A stretch of 64,000 nucleotides of DNA from the NCBI RefSeq assembly GCF_037102585.1, contig NW_027043819.1, positions 1,488,001 to 1,552,000 of the forward strand. Reading direction: 5' to 3'. This stretch comes from Saccharomycopsis crataegensis. Lineage: Eukaryota > Ascomycota > Saccharomycetes > Ascoideales > Saccharomycopsidaceae. Made by a program: the position numbers and the translations under genes. The notes beneath the pieces are model-generated. The model was not told the DNA's origin. It searched no databases and saw nothing but the letters and a program-made list of their open reading frames with translations. The first letter of the stretch is position 1, and each line of letters starts with the position of its first letter. Shown one piece after another: positions 1-10,210 of the stretch.

Positions 1-3000
1 GAAGAAGTTCCAAAAAATCGCCAGGGATTGTTTAACTAAAGGGTTCTTGACCCCAAAGAAGATCTCATTGGAATCGGAGATTGAGTATCCGAGACTTAAC
101 GAAGAGTCAAGATATACCAGTGGATTATTAAATGACCAAGGAAATATCCCTTCTAGTAACTACGAGGAACATCACAATATTGCCTGTGGCGATAAGGACT
201 CTGTGGTGGAGTATCTTCTTTATTTCGACTGGCGTTTTGCCAAAAGATTTAGAAACTCGATGAAATCGTTGATCATCGACTCTGTGATTATGGATTTATC
301 ATTTAAGAATCTCTTTTTGGAAAAATACGCCAACGTTTTCCCTAATCTTGCCCAGAATTTCCTTAGCGATAGGGAATACACTAATAACATCGTGATCGAG
401 ACGTTGGTACAATTACTTTATACCCCGTCTGCCGCGCAAAAAACTTTAGTCGATGGGTATTTTGTGAATTTTATGGCCGGGTTCACCGAGGTGGTGATGA
501 AGAAAGTGACCAACCATAAATGGATGTATACTCCCGATGATGCGTTGCTGTCGGTGGTCAATGCCGAAAGATATTTGACGGTGTTGAATTATATGAATAA
601 CCATATCACTCTGATTGCAGAAAAGCTTCCGGCAGAATATAAGGTGTTATTTTATAAGCAAGACAACTTCAAAATGTTTTTTGCGGTACTCGAGTTATTC
701 CAAAATAGTTACAAATTCCAAAGAAAGACTGGCGAGCATATTCACATGGAAGACAAAACGTTTGGCCAAACTTTAATGATCTTCAATTCGATCTTGCGAG
801 CCATTTGTTGCGCTTTCAATGGGAGAGAATTTACCAATCTGACGGTGGTGGATGTCAATGTTAAAGAATTAGTCACTAGTAGCTTGGAAAACATCTTTGT
901 ACATTATGGCGACTCGGTGGATATCCCAAAATATAAGACCATATTCTACGATGGCAATAGCTACAAGTTGTTTAATAACCCTGTGTCACTGCAAGAGGTG
1001 TCGTTATTAAATCCTATCAACTCTTTGTTATCGCTTGTGGTTGAAAATAACGATTTGGAGTATTTTATATCGGTAATTCACAAGGATCGCGAATACTTGG
1101 CCACCATGGACCATATCGCCGACATTTCTTTGAGATCGATTGTATTTTGCGGGCAAGTGGAATCAAGATTCTGGGTGAGAAACGGGATGTCCATTGTCAA
1201 TTATGCATTGTGTTATTCCAAATTATCTGCCGGTTTCAATATCAGCGCCCATGGCTATTTAAGAGATCTTCACATGGTGCAATTGGGATTTTTCCTCCAC
1301 GCGGCCGACCCAACCGAATATTTGTTGAATGTCATTAATGGATGGGAACTTCTTGGATTATGGGAAGGCGAATCTTTCCTTGATGGGGTATATGGTGATA
1401 AGATGAATTATTTGGTCCACGAATTTTTGTTGTTCCTTTATAGAGTCCTCACCGAAAGAAAATTCTTCATTCCCCAAACCAGTCCAGAAAAGGAAAGAAG
1501 TTCGATCCACTATTCGTTATTATACGAACTTAGTACCGGACCACAAACATTTAGACAGCTCGATCGGAAAATGATCACCGATTCCGATAAAAGATTGGTG
1601 CGGTCCGTGTTGGACGAAATCGCTGATTATAAACCCCCAGTAGGATTAAGCGATCACGGTACTTTTAGTTTGAAACCCGAATTTTATTCCCAATTGGATC
1701 CCTATAATTTGTTTTCTCCGTCGGTCGAAGAAGTTGCCGATTGTGTTAAGAACAAATTATTCAAATTGGCCCAGCAGAAAACAGGAGTGCTGGAGTACAA
1801 AGATGTGGACGATGTGATTGTTAACCCCTATTTCCTGGAATTACACGACGAATACCAGAACTATTCAAATTTCGTGAGAACTTATGCCTTCAGCAAATTG
1901 CTTTATAGATTACTTTCTACGCTAACTCAGGAAGCCGATAGCAATGGATTGCAATTATTGCTCCATTTAGTTCACGCGGTGATTTTGGATAACGAGAACG
2001 TCATGGGGGAAAGTCATTTCGATTCATTTTACGATAAATTGGGACTTGCGTTGTTTAAGATTGTCACTGATGGCACAAAGCTAGATAAGGGGGTGAAATC
2101 AAAAGCATCGTATTTATTGAAATACTTGATTGGCAAAAATGAGGCCAAAGTGATGGAGTACTTGTACAACACTTGTGATCATACTCAAGTCGAACAATTG
2201 AAAAATCAATTAGAACAAAGCACAAAAGATGAAGAGAATATCCGGAGAAAACTTTTGATTCAGGAAAAGAAGAAAAAAGCATTTGCCAAATTGGCAGCGC
2301 AGAGAAAATTATTCGAGGAAAATAACAACATGAGCAATGAAAACTTGACCAATTATAATAATGGTGCGGATGATGATGATGATGACGATAACCTCAACCC
2401 ACATGGCGCCAGTGGTAGAACCTGCATTTTGTGTCAAAAGGCCCAGCAAGAACTTGATATTTTCGTCACCATGACTTCGTTTGCCAAACATAATGCGGTG
2501 GCCACCCTACCATCTAACGAGACATCATTCGCCGCGGCTTTCAAAAGATGGGATAGTTCCGTGAGTTATGAAGACTTTGTGTCTCACAATAAAGTGATGT
2601 CTTGCCGTACCAGTGATGACGAGAACAGCAACCTGGAAGATCGGTATATCATCACCTCGTGTAACCACGCCATGCACCATACGTGCTTCATGCACCATCG
2701 ATCACAACAAGGGCTCATTTGTCCATTGTGTAATTTTGAAGGTGATTTATTGATGCCATGTCATTTATCGCAAAAGGTGAGCCCTGAATTCTTTGAATCT
2801 TTGAAATCGGACAATGAAGAAATTGATAATACCCAACACTCAGCGATTTTTGAGTTTGTCGAGCACGGGGTAGTGAAAAGTCCCAAGAAGTTGACGGCAT
2901 TGCCAATGCTTGCAAAATTGTTATCGGTGGATTCTGAAAACCATGAAGATGAAGTCAAATTGAAGAAGTTTAACAAAGTGAAATTGTCATTGAAGAAACA

Positions 3001-5395
3001 TTTTGAAACCAAGATCCAAACTCTTTCCAAGAGTAATAACTCTAGCATGTTTGAAACTTCTGCGGATAATCTTTCTTTATTGATCAGTAACACCATCAGT
3101 TCTTTGGAAGTCGCCAGCAGATTTTCTACTAATCCTAATAACAACCCTTACACCGATTATTTGAGCGAGATCCCTGAAATCACTTACACGTTTTTGAGAA
3201 TGTTGATTTTGTACCGTCTTGATAAGGATTGGTTCAAAAATGGGGAATCCCTGTTGTTAAAAAACATTGGGCAAATGTCATCGTTCACATTATTTGTCGT
3301 TGGTTACTTATCTGGCAGTTTTTCATTCCAATTACTTTTGAACTCAATGTACATGAGAAACATCGCCGCGACCCTCAACAGTGTTTTCAATTTGATTCCA
3401 GAAAGACCAGAATTGTTCGAAGTGATTGGCAAAGTGGGGTCCAGCAACGCTCGTGTGATCAGCAGTGCAGAAACCATGGACGATCTACGTAGTCTGTTGT
3501 CGAAAATCATTAATCCTGCCACAAAGTCCCAGATGATGTCGGGATTAGATGATGATTTCCTTAACGGGATCTTGATCATTATTCAAAGATGTTCATTAGG
3601 ATTCTTTAGACAACTCACAATTTTCTTGAAAGTGTTGACGTACGATCCTGAAAGTGACAATGTGGTGTACCAACTCGGCAATATCATGAACGATAATATC
3701 ATTAGTGGGATCGAAGATTCGTTCTTGAACGATGATTTCCCCGAGACGTTGGAACCGTATAATAAATTTTATGGGGTTTCCAATATCGCCGATGTCTTGA
3801 CAGGGTTAAACCGCGATAATGGTGAAACCATTTCTGCGAACATCTTCAAGGCGGTGTTCGCTGATACTCATAGTAACATCACGCGTTATAGAATTGAGTA
3901 TCCAGGGGTATTGAAATTGATCCCATTACCTAATAACTTCAAAACATTCACCATTAACGCCAAAGAATATTTCGAGGCGATTGGCCAAGATAATGATTGG
4001 CAAGGAGAGAATCGGTACGATTATTCGGTTTGTTTACATTGTGCGAAACGGATTTACAAGGACCATCTTGCCAAGTTTGAATTGCGTTCAGGAAACGAGA
4101 GTATGTCGCGACACACCAAATCGACCAATCACACCTTATTTTTGGATACCACTAAGAACGTGGTGTTTTTGATGATGGGGAATGCCCAAGGGGTTCCTGC
4201 AAAACTCCAAGCACCATATATCAACGAGTTAGGGGATACTGGGGAGTATTCTTTGAGACAGAATGCCCTGATCACTTTGAGCGAGAACCGTTACAGACAT
4301 ATCATCAAGATGTATTTGGTGGATGGGTACGCTTCTTATTTATCAAGATATTATGGCAGTGCCACCAGATGGCAGGGAGGCCTTGGTGGAGGACTATTCT
4401 TTGGTCGTCGAGATGAGGATGAAAGTGATCGTTCAGGGGCCGATGATTATGATAATAGAGGAGGATTGTTCTTCAGAGATGATGATGATGATGATGATGA
4501 TGATTCGGACGAAGACGATGATGTGATCAATGATGTTGACGACGATGAGATTTACGTTCCAACAAATCAGCGGATTTTGCCTAATGTTGCTGCGATGAGA
4601 AACTTCGATGTGGAAATCCCTGAAGATGATGATGACGGAGAGGATGCCGATGATAGTGACTATGATGATGCGTTGCCTCATCAGAATATTAACGATATGT
4701 TTCAGACCATCGCCAGAGAAATGAACATTTACGGGGATAATGAGGGTCAAGCGATGATCCAACGGGAATTGGTGAGATTGTTGGCGAATAATCTCAGTCA
4801 TCCGGAGAATTTGCCCGGGAATGTGACCGTTGAAGGGTTAGCGGAGATCCTCAATGGGGGAGAAAGAAGGGCAGCAACAACTCCTCATTATCCACACCAT
4901 CATGATCACTCTGACGACGACGATGATCATCATCAAAATGATCATGACGAAGATGTGGAATATGAGGTCATGGGACCAGGGTATATTCATTATTCTGAAG
5001 ATGATGGTGGTTCACCACAACATGTTGTAGCAGAGTATGATGATGGGAGCTATCATAATGATAGCAACAATAATGAGAGTTATGGTAACCACGATAATGA
5101 GGGTCATGAAAATCATGACAATGAGAGCTATGGAAACAACGATAATGGGAGTCATCATAATGCAAACCATGATAGTGTGAGTTATGATAACCATGATGAT
5201 GTGGGTTATCATAATGGCAGCAACGATAATGTGAGTTATGGTAACAATGATAATGAAAGTAATGGAAACAATGATAATGAGAGTTACACTGGCTCGAACT
5301 ATTATAATGAGAGCTATGATGATGATAACAATTATACTGACAGCTATGATAATGAGAGCTACGATAATGAGAGCTACGACGATGATGATTATTAG
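1..5395 (+). CDS. UBR1: N-recognin E3 ubiquitin ligase, UBR1-like (5' end off window)
   Basis: The frame is open from the first base, so the start and the N-terminal part, where the family carries the substrate-binding UBR box and ClpS-like domain, lie outside the window. About 1,798 codons remain. A RING-H2 finger is visible: the first CxxC (CILC) is near base 2,425 and the SCNHAMHHTC...CPLC half near 2,660-2,735, with a long insertion between. A C-terminal cap with CLHC and H..H residues lies at about 4,020-4,360. In yeasts these ligases bind destabilising N-termini and work with the E2 Rad6. After the cap comes a tail of about 320 residues, first Asp/Glu-rich and then Asn/Asp/Ser/Tyr/His repeats, which I do not know from the family. 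The paralogue UBR2 cannot be fully excluded without the N-terminus. Converges with CPD1. Confidence 0.75.
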   Translation, partial: KKFQKIARDCLTKGFLTPKKISLESEIEYPRLNEESRYTSGLLNDQGNIPSSNYEEHHNIACGDKDSVVEYLLYFDWRFAKRFRNSMKSLIIDSVIMDLSFKNLFLEKYANVFPNLAQNFLSDREYTNNIVIETLVQLLYTPSAAQKTLVDGYFVNFMAGFTEVVMKKVTNHKWMYTPDDALLSVVNAERYLTVLNYMNNHITLIAEKLPAEYKVLFYKQDNFKMFFAVLELFQNSYKFQRKTGEHIHMEDKTFGQTLMIFNSILRAICCAFNGREFTNLTVVDVNVKELVTSSLENIFVHYGDSVDIPKYKTIFYDGNSYKLFNNPVSLQEVSLLNPINSLLSLVVENNDLEYFISVIHKDREYLATMDHIADISLRSIVFCGQVESRFWVRNGMSIVNYALCYSKLSAGFNISAHGYLRDLHMVQLGFFLHAADPTEYLLNVINGWELLGLWEGESFLDGVYGDKMNYLVHEFLLFLYRVLTERKFFIPQTSPEKERSSIHYSLLYELSTGPQTFRQLDRKMITDSDKRLVRSVLDEIADYKPPVGLSDHGTFSLKPEFYSQLDPYNLFSPSVEEVADCVKNKLFKLAQQKTGVLEYKDVDDVIVNPYFLELHDEYQNYSNFVRTYAFSKLLYRLLSTLTQEADSNGLQLLLHLVHAVILDNENVMGESHFDSFYDKLGLALFKIVTDGTKLDKGVKSKASYLLKYLIGKNEAKVMEYLYNTCDHTQVEQLKNQLEQSTKDEENIRRKLLIQEKKKKAFAKLAAQRKLFEENNNMSNENLTNYNNGADDDDDDDNLNPHGASGRTCILCQKAQQELDIFVTMTSFAKHNAVATLPSNETSFAAAFKRWDSSVSYEDFVSHNKVMSCRTSDDENSNLEDRYIITSCNHAMHHTCFMHHRSQQGLICPLCNFEGDLLMPCHLSQKVSPEFFESLKSDNEEIDNTQHSAIFEFVEHGVVKSPKKLTALPMLAKLLSVDSENHEDEVKLKKFNKVKLSLKKHFETKIQTLSKSNNSSMFETSADNLSLLISNTISSLEVASRFSTNPNNNPYTDYLSEIPEITYTFLRMLILYRLDKDWFKNGESLLLKNIGQMSSFTLFVVGYLSGSFSFQLLLNSMYMRNIAATLNSVFNLIPERPELFEVIGKVGSSNARVISSAETMDDLRSLLSKIINPATKSQMMSGLDDDFLNGILIIIQRCSLGFFRQLTIFLKVLTYDPESDNVVYQLGNIMNDNIISGIEDSFLNDDFPETLEPYNKFYGVSNIADVLTGLNRDNGETISANIFKAVFADTHSNITRYRIEYPGVLKLIPLPNNFKTFTINAKEYFEAIGQDNDWQGENRYDYSVCLHCAKRIYKDHLAKFELRSGNESMSRHTKSTNHTLFLDTTKNVVFLMMGNAQGVPAKLQAPYINELGDTGEYSLRQNALITLSENRYRHIIKMYLVDGYASYLSRYYGSATRWQGGLGGGLFFGRRDEDESDRSGADDYDNRGGLFFRDDDDDDDDDSDEDDDVINDVDDDEIYVPTNQRILPNVAAMRNFDVEIPEDDDDGEDADDSDYDDALPHQNINDMFQTIAREMNIYGDNEGQAMIQRELVRLLANNLSHPENLPGNVTVEGLAEILNGGERRAATTPHYPHHHDHSDDDDDHHQNDHDEDVEYEVMGPGYIHYSEDDGGSPQHVVAEYDDGSYHNDSNNNESYGNHDNEGHENHDNESYGNNDNGSHHNANHDSVSYDNHDDVGYHNGSNDNVSYGNNDNESNGNNDNESYTGSNYYNESYDDDNNYTDSYDNESYDNESYDDDDY
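4420..5392 (+). repeat. Coding low-complexity tail of the UBR1-like gene
   Basis: GAT-rich tracts (a run of pure GAT codons near 4,475-4,503) are followed by imperfect repeats of a roughly 7-residue unit of the type DNESYGN from about 5,040 to 5,390. The frame stays open throughout, so the repeats are part of the protein. Confidence 0.85.
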
Positions 5396-6211
5396 TATTT
5401 TTTTTTTCTTCCTCGGTTGTCATTTTATTTGTGTTTTTTTTTTTTTTTTTCTTTTGTATTTTTGAAGAGAGTTACAATATAAAATATTTCAATTTTTGTA
5501 TATATGGTGATGATCTTATTTATTTATATTTTGTAGATGAATGATACTTATTTAGATGCTATCTGGCTGAAATTATTGTTCAACATAGATGATACTTTGT
5601 ACCACACCGTATGAGCTCATATCCCTCAAATTTTTTGAAATATCCCACTATACTATTCCCCCAAATCAAATTGATGTTAAGATTGTGCATTATACAATCG
5701 TCTTGGTCTCTTTATGGAGACATATTCTCTTGTTCGGTTACTGATAACCAAACTTTTCTTTTTTTTTATATATATAATTACTGACCAGCACTTAGGAAAT
5801 CTTTAAAGCACACAGGTGATAAAATGACAAATTAGAGAACAACAGCGAAAATAAAAAACAAGAAAAAAACATCACAAATAAAGGAGCAAAAAAAATTACG
5901 CAGGCAAAAATAAATAAGTAGGCAAAAGAAACAAGCAGATAAAACAATCCAACTCGAAATTCAAAAAAAACAACAACCGATAAAACTAGAAACACACCCG
6001 TATCTTGGTTCCAATGATATAATGACATTAGCTATATATCCGTATTTGAGATTAGTCATATGAGAATCATGATTTTAGCTATGTATCAACCATAATACTG
6101 GCTCCATATACATCGTATTGCTAGTTATATATACGTCATACTACTAGCCATATATCAAATGCATTTAATTATAATAGCATACTATCAACATGAAAATCAC
6201 GCCTCGTTCTA
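5396..6211. other. Convergent intergenic gap without gene
   Basis: Lies between the 3' ends of the UBR1-like gene and CPD1. Contains T-runs just after the UBR1 stop and AT-rich sequence. The only open frames are low-complexity; I see no supported gene or RNA. Confidence 0.7.
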
Positions 6212-7213
6212 TCACGTCAAGTGATAATCGATGGATCCTAACACTTCCCAATCTTTAACCTCACCTTCACATCGCACCAACTTTAAACACCCATCATCAG
6301 GCCAATATAGATTTGCCGCATCATCCACCAATCTATTATCCCCATCGATCAACACGCTTAACAAATCTTCGACTCTGGTCTTTATGGTTCTTTCCAATGC
6401 CGAATCAATGGCATACACGTTGGAATAAACGAGGGATAAATGCGGATTGAACTCTTCGAGTGACCATCGTTCCGCCGCCTTCATTGCCAACGAGGAAATA
6501 TCAGCAGGGTTAATTTCCCCAGAAAGGGTTGTTGACGATCCTCCTTCTGTAGATTCGGAAGTGGCGGAGGAAAGAGCACTACTATTACTGGCAACCCGTT
6601 TCGAGAGACTTTTCGATCTTTTTGGCCGGTCATTAGACGGAGGAGCCAATGAGGAGGACTGTTGTAAAACCCGTTGCTTGAGTCCTGGAGCCTCAACAAA
6701 CAATTCCCTGATGATCCGAGCAAACGATACCAAGTTAGGGTTCGGATATACCGAGAGTTTGACTTTTTGGAAATACTTCTTGCCAAATTCCAATTTATCG
6801 AATAATATTAACTGATCTGATATGGCGTTCTCCAGAGACGATTCGGAAATATTGGTGTTGTTGTCATTGAGGGAAGTATCTGATTGGTTTTCCATCTGTT
6901 TGCGTTGTTGTTGCTGTTCCTCCCGTCGCTGTTGGTGGATTTGGTTCAATGAATTTATGGCAGCCAACGCAGAGTTCAACAATACTGCCACATCGCTGGG
7001 GGTGTTTATGACGATGCCCGAAGTTATGGTGATGTGAGGTTCGAAAGTGGGAGCGTTATCGAAGAGAGTGTGAAGGGAGATGATCAATGAATCGGCCGAT
7101 TCGTAGAAAAGCGAGTGTGATTTGGGTACTAACCAGAGAGCAATGCCTGGTGGGGAAAGAGTTAGTTTGTGTGCATAATATATACAATAGCCAGATACTA
7201 TTTACTCACCCAT
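6212..7213 (-). CDS. CPD1: 2',3'-cyclic-nucleotide 3'-phosphodiesterase, spliced
   Basis: The family hydrolyses ADP-ribose 1'',2''-cyclic phosphate, a by-product of tRNA splicing, and belongs to the 2H phosphoesterases. The two H-x-T/S motifs are visible as HITI and HLSL. The main exon (6212-7146) lacks a sensible ATG. Upstream on the same strand is an intron (7147-7209) with donor GTGAGT, branch AACTAAC and acceptor CCAG. Joining ATGG (7210-7213) to the main exon gives MGIALWLVPK, which fits the MAIALWYCPP start of the S. cerevisiae enzyme as I recall it. The product is 312 aa, longer than the yeast enzyme because of a Ser/Gln/Asn-rich insertion in the middle. Shares a 228-bp promoter region with APL6. 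Confidence 0.9.
7147..7209 (-). other. CPD1 intron (63 nt)
   Basis: Donor GTGAGT at 7209-7204, branch site AACTAAC near 7165, acceptor CAG ending at 7147. The first exon has only four coding bases (ATGG). Confidence 0.88.
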
Positions 7214-7441
7214 TGTGATGTGTGTGTTTTCTATTGCCAGAAGGAAGCACCGTAACAACATGAGAAGGAATGGAAGGAAGGAAGAAGAAAAAAAACATTT
7301 GTCCTTCCACCTGCCAGGGCACAAACCACAGTTTTTTTTTTTTTTTTTGGTGATAATCGGCAAACTCATTTCACAGTCTTCTATCTCCATCTATCTATCC
7401 ACCTGTCATATTTCTCATTATCACCGACAATTGCCGCCCGA
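7214..7441. promoter_or_regulatory. Divergent promoter region CPD1/APL6
   Basis: 228 bp between two start codons, with a T-run at about 7,331-7,348. No specific factor site recognised. Confidence 0.5.
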
Positions 7442-10210
7442 ATGAACGATCCTTTCACCACAATCTCCCATATGCTCGAGTCCGCAAAGGACTTGACAGT
7501 GGAGGCAGCGGCGTCGGCGGCAGCAAAGTTGGCAGACACCCCAAACCACGCCAAACCAAAAGAAATCATCAAGCTATTGAACTCCAGCTTTGAACATGAG
7601 ATCTTGAACGGGTTGAAAGTCGTGATTTCTTATATGTCCACCGGGAAAGACGCGTCGCAATTCTTCCCCTACGTCATCAAGAACATCAATAATTCCAACT
7701 TGAAGATCCGCAAGCTAATATACATTTACCTCACAAGGTTTTCAGAAACTAACCCAGACTTGGTGTTATTGTCGATCAATTCAATTCAGAAATCATTGAG
7801 TGATAAAAACCCCCAGATTCGGGCTTTAGGTTTGAGAATCATCTCGTCAATTAACAACCCCACCATCTTGTCGATTTCCATGTTGGCGATCAAGAATTCC
7901 GTCAATGACCTTTCGCCAATGGTGCGAAGATCCAGCGCAATTTGTATCTCCAAGATGTTCAAGTTGATGGCCAATAATATCGACGAAACTCAAAAGACGG
8001 TATTGATTGAGCAATACTTGAACAAATTGATGAACGACTCAGAGTTACTGGTGGTCAATTCAGCGATTATCGCCTTCAATAACGTCTGTCCTAACAATTA
8101 TTCAATGATTCACCCATTGTTCAGGCATTATTGCTCAGTATTAAGCGATTTTGACGAATGGACCCAGATTGTATTGATTAACATATTGACCAACTACTGT
8201 CGAATATACTTACCGAGACCAAAGATCATCAATTTGGCGGGACCTGGTGAATTCATTTATTTACCAGATGACGAGTTCCAAATTATCAATTACCCAGTGT
8301 ACGAGGCAGAATTTCACCCAGATTTGCAATTGTTTTTGGACTCCATGAAAAATTTGATCTATAGTCCTAATAATGCATTGATCTTGTCTATCATCAAAGC
8401 ATTTTATTTCTTAACCCCAGCAAAAACCTTGAAAGACTATAATATCAACACGATTTTGATTAGACAGCTCCAAAACTCTCCAGAAAACTTACAAATTTTC
8501 AAATTGCAAATCATCTTGTACGTGATATTGAAAAAGGATTCGATAATGTTCCAAAACCATTTCAAGACTTTTTATTTATTGCCCACCGATACCATTCAAA
8601 TTGCCAAATTAAAACTCTGTATTCTTTCATTGATCATCAACGAAAATAACATCAAAAGCATTGTCAATGAATTGAAATATTATGCATTGTATAGCCCCGA
8701 TGATAAGATCGCCATCGAAGCCACAAAAACTATTGGGAAGTGCTCACAAATTAATATCCATTGGAACAAAAAAGTTTTGCAGTGGTTATTGAAACAGGTG
8801 GAAATGGTCACCAAAGATGACGATGTTGATGGGAAACTTCTTTGTACCGATAGAATCATCAATGAATGTCTTACGGTCATCAGGTATTTGATCCAACAAT
8901 CTCCAGAAAATAACGTCAAGCCCATTATCAAGCTTGCCAGTATCATCATCAATGAAAAGTTCAATTTGAACGCCAGCGCCAAATCATCGATTATTTGGCT
9001 AGTGGGGGAATTCACCAATATCATCCCTAAATTCCTTCCCGACTTCATCAGAGTATTGGTGAAATCATTTAAAAATGAAGAGGAAATTGTCAGGAGTAAT
9101 ATATTATTGATTGTTTGCAAATACTATACTTACGACATCGCACAATTTCAATTAAAGAACCCGGAAACCACATTACAATACTATCCAAGAGACGCCACCA
9201 ACGTGATATATAACATTTTCAACCATGTCATCAATTTATGCAAGTACGACAACTCATACGACATTAGAGATCAGGCACGGATGTTTCATCAATTATTATC
9301 GTCTGACCGGATCGAGTTGGCGAATTTGATTTTACAAGCTCCCAAACCAATTCCCTTGATTTTAATTTCCAACCAACCGATCTTGAACAATCTTGCCTCG
9401 CCAAAATTGAACGATGATTTCTACCCAGGGGTTCCAAAGACCGGGGGCATCATCGGTAATGGTCAGAAAATTATTGATATTGCGGAAAAGAAGAAAAACC
9501 AAGCTGAAGAAGCTAGTGCCAATGTCGAAGTTTCCCCACAACCTTCCAATAAAAACTCATTCAGCGAGAAGAAGTTGAATACCGGGTTGACCGTGCCAAA
9601 ATCTGTGGCCACCGAACTTTACAATAACGGCGATAAAGGCGGGGATTTCGAAAATGTGTTAATGCCATGCTTGTCATCATTTATGACGGTCCCTCAATGG
9701 TCTGATGTTTCAAAATTGCTTCCGGACTCTATCAGGGATACTACTACTACCACTTCTCAACGACAACAAGAGAGCTCTTTGATGGCATCGGGTTTTGGAA
9801 ATGTCAAAGCTATTTCTTCTAGTTCATTCCTTGAAAATAAGTATCAAGCAGAAACTTCAAATCATGCGATGTCCTCCGATACTTTGAAAAGGGGACCACA
9901 TCAAATGCAGAACTTCAACTTGAAGAATAATTACAAGCTACAAAGTTTGGATGAGTTCTTGAGCTCACAAGATGGGAGAATGGAAATGATCTCGAGAAAT
10001 AAGAAGTATTTGAAAAAAGCAGACCATCCGAAGAAGAGCTCCAGTAAAATAGAAGACAATGACGAAGATGAGGAATATGAGGAAGATAGCGAGTCTGAGG
10101 ATGAGTCTGAGGAAGATGAATCTGAAGAGTCTGAAGAAGAGGAAGATGATGATGAGTATAGTGATAGTGACAGCGATTCTGAAGATGAGAGTGCCCAGAT
10201 GCTCAAATAG
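7442..10210 (+). CDS. APL6: AP-3 adaptor complex beta subunit
   Basis: Large subunit of the AP-3 coat, which carries cargo from the Golgi to the vacuole by the ALP pathway. The product is 922 aa. Residues 1 to about 620 are an alpha-solenoid of adaptin/HEAT type; the stretch AFNNVCP followed by DFDEWTQIVLINIL matches the beta3 trunk. A hinge follows, and the last 60 residues or so are almost only Glu, Asp and Ser, the acidic serine-rich region typical of AP-3 beta. No separate ear domain is evident after it. One in-frame CTG (8048-8050, residue 203) sits where animal beta3 has Leu, so it does not itself argue for the serine reading. Convergent with ATG7 across a 1.2-kb gap. Confidence 0.93.
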   Translation: MNDPFTTISHMLESAKDLTVEAAASAAAKLADTPNHAKPKEIIKLLNSSFEHEILNGLKVVISYMSTGKDASQFFPYVIKNINNSNLKIRKLIYIYLTRFSETNPDLVLLSINSIQKSLSDKNPQIRALGLRIISSINNPTILSISMLAIKNSVNDLSPMVRRSSAICISKMFKLMANNIDETQKTVLIEQYLNKLMNDSELLVVNSAIIAFNNVCPNNYSMIHPLFRHYCSVLSDFDEWTQIVLINILTNYCRIYLPRPKIINLAGPGEFIYLPDDEFQIINYPVYEAEFHPDLQLFLDSMKNLIYSPNNALILSIIKAFYFLTPAKTLKDYNINTILIRQLQNSPENLQIFKLQIILYVILKKDSIMFQNHFKTFYLLPTDTIQIAKLKLCILSLIINENNIKSIVNELKYYALYSPDDKIAIEATKTIGKCSQINIHWNKKVLQWLLKQVEMVTKDDDVDGKLLCTDRIINECLTVIRYLIQQSPENNVKPIIKLASIIINEKFNLNASAKSSIIWLVGEFTNIIPKFLPDFIRVLVKSFKNEEEIVRSNILLIVCKYYTYDIAQFQLKNPETTLQYYPRDATNVIYNIFNHVINLCKYDNSYDIRDQARMFHQLLSSDRIELANLILQAPKPIPLILISNQPILNNLASPKLNDDFYPGVPKTGGIIGNGQKIIDIAEKKKNQAEEASANVEVSPQPSNKNSFSEKKLNTGLTVPKSVATELYNNGDKGGDFENVLMPCLSSFMTVPQWSDVSKLLPDSIRDTTTTTSQRQQESSLMASGFGNVKAISSSSFLENKYQAETSNHAMSSDTLKRGPHQMQNFNLKNNYKLQSLDEFLSSQDGRMEMISRNKKYLKKADHPKKSSSKIEDNDEDEEYEEDSESEDESEEDESEESEEEEDDDEYSDSDSDSEDESAQMLK

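Noticed and set aside
4968-5423. His/Tyr/Ser-rich frame antisense to the UBR1 tail
   Set aside because: Mirror of the repeat-rich coding strand; composition follows from the repeats.
5792-6028. 78-codon Phe/Leu-rich minus-strand frame
   Set aside because: Low-complexity reading of an A-rich 3' flank, and its ATG has no supporting context.
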